DNA from: Drosophila pseudoobscura
Lineage: Eukaryota; Arthropoda; Insecta; Diptera; Drosophilidae
Length of the DNA: 64,000 nt
Direction: 5' to 3'
NCBI RefSeq assembly: GCF_009870125.1
Contig: NC_046679.1
Coordinates: 1,798,001 to 1,862,000 of the forward strand
The translations under genes and the position numbers were made by a program. Of this stretch, positions 56,537-64,000 are shown piece after piece (position 1 is the first letter of the stretch; each line of letters starts with the position of its first letter). Under the pieces are notes generated by a model, which did no database searches, was not told the origin of the DNA, and saw nothing but the letters and a program-made list of their open reading frames with translations.

Positions 56537-59500
56537 CTACAACAGGAACCGCTCATCGATGAGAGTCTTGCGCGAGACATTACGGCGCACCCACAAGCGG
56601 AAGATGTGCCGCAGAACCTGTCACAAAACGAGAGATCAGATCAGTAAAGTTCCTCCGACCCCTCAATGGTGATCATACCATATTGAAGCCACAAGCCAGA
56701 GCCCCAGCAATCAGCAGGCTGGAAGTCATCAGAAATATGGACAGCAGCAGCAGGATCTCCAGCACAAAGATATTCACATGGTTGCCCAGCAGCAGGACGC
56801 GAGCGAAGCTGAGCGAGTCGTCAATGTAGAAGGTTCCCTTGTCTGCAATTGGAAACGGAAACTTTGAGAAATGTGCGTGATAGGAAATGGTTTTAAGGGC
56901 CACCCACTCTCCGTAATGTAGTTGTCGATCTCGCAGTTGAACAACTTTTCCACCACCGACTTCTCCTTGATGATGTAGTCCATATCCTTAATGGCCTGCA
57001 AGAGAGAGTAGAACAGAGATAGGAGACCTCTAAACATGGATGGAGTGGCCCTTACATGATCGATGAAGGCGCAGAAGAAGCGATTCACGCTCGCATAGGC
57101 TATGGAAGTGCGCTCTATCTGGCCGTCGATGCTGGGAATGATGTCCTTCTGGTAGAGCAGCGTCTGCGACAGACTGCCAGTGACACTGCGCTGGAAGGGC
57201 AACAGGAGGCGCTCCAGGTAGATGCTGTGAATAAAGATAGGATAAGTGAAATCCTGCAGAAGTTCTTCTCTCTCGACGTACTGCAAATTTCTTGGCGGCA
57301 GAATGATGTAGGCCTGCTTGTCCGAGTCCATGAGCAGCCCACGACGCCCGGACATGTTCTGCGTCTTCTGCAGCTGCAGTATCATGGAAGACATGTCCGT
57401 ATCGGCGAAGCCATGGGGCGACCTGCCGTGGATGTAGTAGCCAAAGCCAGGCTCCAGCAGCGAGAACAGCGAAATGTTGGCCAGACTGCACAGGTCGATG
57501 AACTTCTGCAGAGGATTGGCGGTGAGCAGACGGTGTCCCATTACTTGCAGGAGATACGAGACTATGTAGCTGCCCGAGACCAGGCAGCAGCGCAGACCCA
57601 CGTCCCCATGTGTGTACCGCTCGAAGAGCTGGTACACAGCCACCAGGGTGAAAACCTGTCCCAGGGTGGAGTACTTTTGGGCCACGCTGAGGCGGATCCA
57701 GGCATTGGCCGTGAACAGAATGCGCCAGGCGGACACGCTGCTCTCGGCCACGTACGTGCGCACACTGGAGCAGAGCGAGGAGCTGTCCAGATTCAGGCGC
57801 TGGCCCTCGCAGCTGCTGCGCGGCCGCTCCCAGTCGATGAGGAAGAGCTCCAGTTGGCTGGACCGCCACAGGTGGACAGTCAGGAACATCAGCTGCAGCA
57901 CGCACCCGGAATAGATGAGAGTCTTCAGCAGGTGGGGAGTGGAGGCGTGCAGGGCCAGCAGCAGAAGAGCTGTGGCCAGGAAGGTGTAAGCCACATTGCT
58001 GGCCAGCTGGAGCAGGAACTCCCACAGGCTGCTGGCCTGACAGAGCTCCGCATGCCGTCTGCGCCGCAGGTTCTGCAAGCGGAAGGCCGCTGCCGAGAAG
58101 GCCAGCAGCAGGAGCAGTGGCAGAGCCACTTCCAGGATCAGCCATTTCCATCCACGCTCCGTTTTCTGGTAAGTAACCCTCATCCGGAACGGATAGGTCT
58201 GTGCGAGCGAGGCATTCCCCGCCAACTCGATGTGGCGATAGCGTAGTCGGATCAGGGGCAGCCCCACCCGATCCCTGTGGCTCCCGTCCAGCGTGTAGTG
58301 TAGTTCCAGGTCCTCGACGTAACGCAGCGAGCGATACACCTGCAGCTTGTGGCCATCCTCGTAGTGCGGCACTGTCTGGTGGTGGCGATTGTCCCTGAGC
58401 AAGCCGGCAATAAGCTGGAACCGCTTCACCAGCTGCCACTCCTCTTGCTGCGGGCGCTGCAGGGGAAAATGGTCGTGAAAATGTACTCTATAATGGATCA
58501 AATCCCACCTGGTTCTCTGGCGTCAGAGTCTCGATGAGCACGGGCAGCTGGTGGAGAAGGTACTGCCAGTTGCTGCTGAAGTTTAAGAAGAGCGTGAGGT
58601 AGTTATCGTTGGCCTGCTGGCCGGCCAGATCTATTATCCGCTCCAGAGGGAGTTGACAGGACACCTCCGCCTCGGCCTGGGGCTGGGCAAGTCGCAGAGA
58701 CGGGGCCGGCTGCTGGCAAAGATTAACCATGTCCAGGGTGAATGGTCCCCAGCGCTTCAGTCCTCCGTCCAGTCCGAAGGTGGTGCTGAAGAGCTGCAAT
58801 TGATGGCGGTCCGCCAGCTGGAGGGTCTTCGAGAGCAGGTCCTTGGTCGCCTTGCCCTTCTTGTAGAAGAGGAACGGCTGCAGGGAGCGCACCTGCTCCC
58901 CGGAATGGGCGTACTTCATCACGACATCCGACACCTGGGTGAGCAGGAAGGCGCTGCAGGGCGAGTGCTTCTCGAGGGAGAAGTGCGAGAGCACGCACAG
59001 ATTGGCCAGCTGCTGGCAGGCGGTGTCGTTCCTGAGCGTCAGGCAGAAGAAGGCCACGAACTTGAGGTCCCCGAAGTGGGTCGCTCTATTCGAGCTCGTC
59101 CGCGGGCTGGTGGTGGCCTGCCAGAAGGCATTGTAGTGGAGGTAGGGGCGCAGCAGGGCATCGGCCAGGCAGAAGTCCTGGTAGCGGAAGTTGTATGTCT
59201 GATCGCAGCTCTGGCAGTCGCTGCTGTTGCTGGCCGGATTCGTTTTGGTGAGGATGATGCCGGAGATCAGTGGATGGATGGGCAGTTGGCTGGCGAAGAC
59301 CGACGTCGCATTGAGGTACTGCATGCTGCAGTACGAGGCGGGCTTTGGTTGGGGCAGCCACACCGACGTGCAGTTCTCGGTTCGGTCCGGCGATGTGGAG
59401 CATATCTCGTCGCAGGTCGGCCAGGTCTTGCCTCGCTCGTAGATGGATATGTGTCCTGCAGGGCACTTGCAGGAGAACTCTGAGGGGAAGGTTGAATTAT

Positions 59501-59853
59501 TCAAACGAGAGGCAGACCATGGAGTGGGGCAGCACACCCCTCATGACACCAATTCAAACCCATACTCAGAGACCAGGAGGGTCTCTGTTTGATCAATAGT
59601 CGCCATACTCACTGTCGGGCTGCAGTTTTCCTGGGTCCCCAGCCTCGTTGCACGGCACACAGTCAAAGTAGTTGAGGTTGTAGAACTCGTTCTTGAGGCA
59701 CTGCAGCGGCTTCTGGAATCGGAACGTGTGGGGCGTGGGCGCCGGCGCTGGCGACGATGGTGGCATTACGCCCGCCAGAGAGCAGGTCCCGAAGTCCTTG
59801 AGGATGGTAACACACGCCACCACCACCACCACCAGGATCGAGAGGAAGCACAT
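56537..59853 (-). CDS. Mks3: Meckelin (TMEM67)
   Basis: Exons 59853-59613, 59479-58509, 58456-57056, 56995-56908, 56842-56679 and 56617-56537 give 981 residues (human 995). Signal peptide (MCFLSILVVVVVACVTIL), then Cys-rich repeats (CLKNEFYNLNYFDCVPC; CKCPAGHISI; CQSCDQTYNFRYQDFC) and a glycosylated ectodomain. Several membrane segments follow. C-terminal motifs match human meckelin closely: LFLIDWERP, SVSAWRILFTANAW, FIDLCSLANISLFSLLEPGF, GYYIHGRSPHGFADTDM, CAFIDH, and the final NVSRKTLIDERFLL (human NLASKTLVDQRFLI). Meckelin is a transition-zone protein of cilia, part of the MKS module; in flies it acts in sensory neurons and sperm. Codons up to the last residues are intact. Confidence 0.95.
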
Positions 59854-60858
59854 GATCTAGTTAGCCGTAGGACCGACACTCCGATGCCAAAGCTCCGAAA
59901 TTCAAATGGGAACTGAAACCTCTGCCACACATCGATTGCAGTTGCAGCCAAGGAGGTAGGCAAGTAAACAAGTCGCCTGCGTGGTCGGGAGTGGGCTCGT
60001 ATACCTCATTGTTTGCCAAAGTTGCTATAGCTACCCAACCCCCTGGCTTCCTGGTCTTCGTGGGGGTAGCACCCTGGGCACGCATGCAAAATGGCCATTA
60101 CTGGGCAAGGGGTGGCAAAGGCCATCGGCCAGGCAGGCCGGACCTCAGAGGACGGATTGGAGTGAGGCGCTCTAACTTGTTACGCCTTGGATTACGCCGC
60201 AGAGTTTCCTTACCTTTCTAGCCTCTTGCGTGCTGAAAATTATGATTGGCATAATTATTTTTGTTATTTTCTTGCCATTTTGCATACGATTAATACGAAA
60301 TTAATCTGATGCAATCACATGATCATTAATATATATATATTTAAAGATTCCTTGGGGGGTCTCTGGCAAAAGAATCCATCTGGTTGCCTCTGATTACACA
60401 TTGCAAGTGGTAAAATAGGTCAGAAAATTACGGAGTTTCTAAATTATTTTTCTATTATAAAGAGCTACTATATTTACTAAATGTTGTGCACTGATGTCCC
60501 TTTAAAATAGTTATAATTTTAAGAAGACACAGCTTTAACTTAAGCCTCTGTCGCACGGGACAGCCATTTCTTGGCTTAATAAAGGGTGAAAAAGGTACCG
60601 TAAACCGATATTTTAAAATTTTCAGTGATTTTGTTAGATAGCTCAACATGTTAGAAAGACTTTGAGGAAAAACTCGTATTAAGAATCACAATTCTTATAG
60701 GAGAATATAGTAAAGCAAAACAAGGGTATAAAAGGCACAAAAGTATATGGAAACCTTGGCTATTATACGTTGTAGTGCCTCTAGAAAATGGTTCGAGACT
60801 AAAAGGATAGAGGATTAAGAGCAAGCCTTTTACGGCATGTATTTAAGTAGCATGCAAA
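59854..60858. other. Gap between Mks3 promoter and lipase 3' end
   Basis: The left 350 bases are GC-rich Mks3 upstream sequence; the rest is AT-rich flank of the lipase gene. No gene seen. Confidence 0.6.
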
Positions 60859-62137
60859 TCAGATGAGCCTTGGATTATGGTCACGGATTGATTGAATAAG
60901 ATCTCGGTAGATGACCTTCACCACGTTTGTGGCGTAAAGAAAATCCAAATGGTTCCAGTCTTCCACCTCCACATGATGCTGAATGGCACTAATCCGCTGG
61001 GCAAGTGTCTCAGCATCCTCGACCGACAGCAACTGGTCGCTGTCGCTGTAGAACATGTTCACTGTTAACGGAGCAACGTTGCTCAGGGCGTAGAGTGGTG
61101 GCCTTCTCGTACCGTAAACCCGTAGATTCGTGGCACTCCCGTAGTCGTACTTGGCGAAGCGTCCCGTCTTGAAAACCTGGGCGTAGTGCTTCAGCAGCCT
61201 GTTGGAGAACCCCGACGTCGCAGTCTTTTGAAGCTTCGCGGTGAGTTTCTGCGGCGGTATGGAGCTGGGTTATCCGATGCCTTCGAGGACGCCGCATCCT
61301 ACTCACCTTAATGTGAGGAGATTTGCCAGCAATGAGCGTGAACAAGATGTCTTGACAGACATGCTTCCACAACGGAGCGGCACAGAATGCGTCGGAGGAC
61401 TTGTGCTGCGTCAGGCTACCGGGGCTATATTCCCCCTCAACCATGTAATCTTCTACCTTCAGAACCATCGTCATGAGCTGCGACCTCATGTGACTGCAGA
61501 AGGCCAGGGGTGCCAGCAGATTTGTCGTCAGTATTTTATCATTGTATTCCGGATGCTCCGCGAGCATCACCAGGTACGCGGTACCGCCCTGCGAGTGACC
61601 AATAAAATGCAGCGCCGGCTGGTGCGTGACCCCAAGCACGTAATCGATCTGGGCTGGCAGGTCGTAGGCACCGATCTCGTGCCAGCTGAACTCCCAGAAT
61701 GCTGCCTTCTTGGGATCCAGTCCGTTGTGCGCGCGTCCGTACGAATTGCCCCGAGAGTTGCCCAGCCACACATCGAAGCCCGCATCGGCCAGCAGAAATG
61801 GCAGCCCACTGCTGGGGCCGTTGAGCAGCCAGTCGTCGGAGGACCCAGTGATACCGTGCTGCAGAAAGACAGCTGCCTTGTGTGCTCGCGCCTCTCCATT
61901 ACGCGGCGAATATGGAATGCGAAATATGGTGAGAATGTAGCCATCGCTGGTCGCCAGCTTGTGCTGCTCCACCGGATAGTTGTGCTTGCCAACGAGATCC
62001 AGCTTGGGAGGGAAAAAGCATTGTCATAGGAAGTGATTCTCCTGAGCTGACTGGTTTGTGGCACTCACAGAATTCGATGTGGCAAAGTCGACGAGGCCGC
62101 CAGCAGCTAACAGTAACAGAACCAGTCGGCTATTCAT
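60859..62137 (-). CDS. Acid lipase (lysosomal acid lipase / gastric lipase family)
   Basis: Exons 62137-62069, 62002-61307 and 61248-60859 give 384 residues. Exon 1 is a signal peptide (MNSRLVLLLLAAGGLVDFAT). The partial AB-hydrolase lipase region starts NYPVEQHKLATSDGYILTIF, with oxyanion LQHG, DVWLGNSRGNSYGRAH, nucleophile Ser 160 in GHSQGG, Asp at about 324-326 in YSDSDQLL and His 355 in DWNHLDFLY, so the triad is complete. Such proteins hydrolyse triglycerides or cholesteryl esters in the gut lumen or lysosome; the fly genome has a large family (magro, Lip1, Lip3 and others) and I cannot name the member. Introns are short (66 and 58 nt). Length is a little under the family's usual 400. 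Confidence 0.92.
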
Positions 62138-62339
62138 CGCTAACTGGTTAAATCTCTTGAGGTTACTTATAGCGAGAGTAATTACACGATTTTCCATGGT
62201 TTGTCGAGCAATTGTTGACGGCCGAAAGCGCTAAAAATTCCAGATGAAACGTGCGAGTGAAAACTCTTCGGCCGGGTCGGTCAAGTTCTTGATTTCTCTA
62301 TATTTACAATCCGTTGTATTTACACAATTTTTTGTTTGT

Positions 62340-63991
62340 CTAACTGAGCGCTCCAGCGGAAACGGCGTTGGCGGCCGCTCCCAGCTTGAGGTCTATATAG
62401 CGACGCAACGCCAACGCCTTGATGCTCACAATCGAGTGGGTGAGTGTGGCTAGAAACGTTTTCGCCTGCTGGTAGTCGTTCTGCAGGGTCATGGCCACTG
62501 CCAGGTTGTATCGCACCACATTCTGGGCCGCGTCCAGCGACTTTAGCTGCCAGTCGCGCGTCTCCAGGTCGAAGGCGTCCAGAGAGCTGACGAATGTCGG
62601 ATCCAGATGGTCGCGTGCCTCTGCGGCTTTGTCCATCAGCATCAGCGCCTCCCCTGCGTACATATGACCCAGCAGTCTGTGGATACAGGAAGTGGCTTAG
62701 TAATCAGAAATCTGATAATAATCGAGGAATGGTTACTTGTGTGCATCCGAAAGACGCTCGCCCCGCAGGAGGTGCTCGGCCATGTCCAGGGCCGTCACAT
62801 GGTCCCCCAGGCGCAGCGAGACGAAGCTGTGGGCCGCATAGATGGCGGCCAGCATGTTTTCAAGCGATTCTAGGCTGACCGGTTTCGATGGGTTGCAAAA
62901 ATTATTGTCCTGCAGCTGGCGCCACGACCTATGCGCGTGCTCCGTCTGCTCAGGGGTCTCCTCCTGCGTGGCATCTATATGAAAGTTGGCCTTGTGGTGC
63001 AGCGTCAGGGTAAGAGCGCTGCGCAGGCACAGAGCCGCAAACTCTAGGGTTGGCTCGGGCACGCCGGCCGATTGCGGCCTGTGGGACAGTGGAAAATATA
63101 AGCTAAAAAATGCTCAACCATTTTTTATCTGGAGTCAGGGCAGCACTTACGCATATGTCCTGGATGAAGGCGGGGATGCGGCTCCAGCTAACGACTGACG
63201 TTCGTCCTCTGCCAGGTTCTGCAAAGTCAAATAAATTATCTCCATGATTATGTATTGGTTATGTGGAACGTACTGCCTCGTGCTCCATGATGCAAGCCTC
63301 GGCCATGCGCAACCAGAGTCGCGGATTGCTGTGGAACTGCTTGACGGGCACGAGTAGGCACTGAAAGGCCTCCTTTGGACGGCGCAGATGGAGCATGGCG
63401 ATGCCAAGGTTGTACAGGATCTCACACGAGTGCGCCGAGCTCATCGTCTGGAGGGTGCTCTCCCTCAGATTCGATGCCAGCTGCTTATCGAAGTTCAGGG
63501 CGTTTTGAAAGAACTTTGCCGCTATAGCATAGTGACGCACTCTCAGGTGGATGACGCCCATATTGTTGGCAATGCAGGTGCTCAGCTGGGGAGTTACAGT
63601 GCTGCAAGAGAAGGAACAGCTGTTAGCTCTAGCTGTAGGATTGGCTGCTTTCAAGGATTTACCCTGCCTGAGTGCACTCGTTGTTGATGCGCATCAGCTG
63701 CTTGGCGGCCATCTGGAAGTCCTTCATGATGTAGTACTGCTGCGCCCTGAGCGCCGCGTAATGGGGCGTCCCGTCCTCCGTTATGACCACCGGTTTCCGA
63801 TTGAGTACATGCGTCAGGAGCTGCAACAGCTGAAGGCTGCCACTGGTGTCCCCCGCGGCGCGTGCCACCGCCGCATCCGAGCCCTGGGCAGCCACCACTG
63901 TACTGGGCGTGGCCGCGGCGGTTGTGGCTGTCGCCGGGACGACCTCATCGGGATTGCTGCTCGGCGCCTTGTCCACCAGGTTCAGCGTGTA
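62340..63991 (-). CDS. Not10: CCR4-NOT complex subunit 10 (C-terminal part, runs off window)
   Basis: Visible exons 63991-63663, 63601-63274, 63218-63151, 63078-62737 and 62676-62340 encode the last 467 residues; the N-terminus lies right of the window. The first visible exon probably starts after TTACAG at 63992. TPR-like helical repeats match CNOT10: TPQLSTCIANNMGVIHLRVR, SCEILYNLGIAMLHLRRPKE, RLWLRMAEACI, EFAALCLRSAL, LLGHMYAGEALMLMDKA, VVRYNLAVAMTLQNDY. CNOT10 with CNOT11 forms a module docked on the NOT1 N-terminus of the deadenylase complex that shortens mRNA poly(A) tails. An Ala/Thr-rich linker (PATATTAAATPSTVVAAQG) is visible near the start. It is 202 bases downstream of the lipase start on the same strand. 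Confidence 0.9.
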
Positions 63992-64000
63992 CTGTAAGTA

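Noticed and set aside
57056-58246. 396-codon plus-strand frame over Mks3
   Set aside because: Antisense shadow of meckelin exon 3, whose family match is clear.
1-64000. CRISPR arrays, operons, retroviral or Polinton-type elements
   Set aside because: None seen; this is eukaryotic DNA, and no gag, pol, capsid or LTR-like pairs were recognised.

Overview
The window is nuclear DNA of a Drosophila fly. Its genes have short GT-AG introns and high GC at third codon positions, and it carries CAG/Gln tracts, Motif 1, Motif 6 and DRE-type core promoter elements, and a Helitron-like fragment. From memory, the gene set (bon, Septin2, TFAM, EloB, Srp14, Srp72) matches cytological region 92F of D. melanogaster 3R (Muller element E). 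Gene order, intron sizes and repeats suggest another species, perhaps of the obscura group, but I cannot verify that. Exon coordinates below come from reading splice sites and phases by hand; each multi-exon model sums to a whole number of codons.

Layout. 1-8.4 kb: first exon of mitochondrial Lon protease (minus), a MADF-BESS factor (plus), two small single-pass membrane proteins (minus) and a mitochondrial class III CoA-transferase (minus). 8.4-15 kb: a FAAH2-type amidase (plus) with a 4.9 kb first intron. 17.9-24.4 kb: TFAM (minus), an FSH1/OVCA2 serine hydrolase (plus), Elongin B (minus), Srp14 (plus) and an unrecognised 208-residue protein (minus). 25.8-35 kb: a PKD-domain, mucin-bearing membrane protein (minus), Septin2 (minus), Srp72 (plus) and PUS1 pseudouridine synthase (minus). 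35.9-54.8 kb: bonus (TIF1 family, plus), with a 14.3 kb first intron that holds a Helitron-like fragment and many microsatellites. 56.5-64 kb: meckelin (minus), an acid lipase (minus) and the C-terminal part of CNOT10 (minus, running off the right edge).

Most genes are housekeeping: mitochondrial proteostasis, mtDNA packaging and tRNA modification (Lon, TFAM, PUS1, CoA-transferase), SRP (Srp14, Srp72), deadenylation (CNOT10) and transcription or ubiquitin (EloB, bon). Several are paired head to head across short gaps.

Two observations stand out. First, the bon reading frame stays open for 93 codons past its UAG stop, with strongly coding-like codon use, so it is a candidate stop-codon readthrough extension. 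Second, a dispersed sequence family carrying Motif 1 plus arrays of Motif 6 occurs in several of the gaps between genes and looks like a repeat that carries core promoters. I found no rRNA, tRNA, CRISPR, retroviral or Polinton-like sequence.
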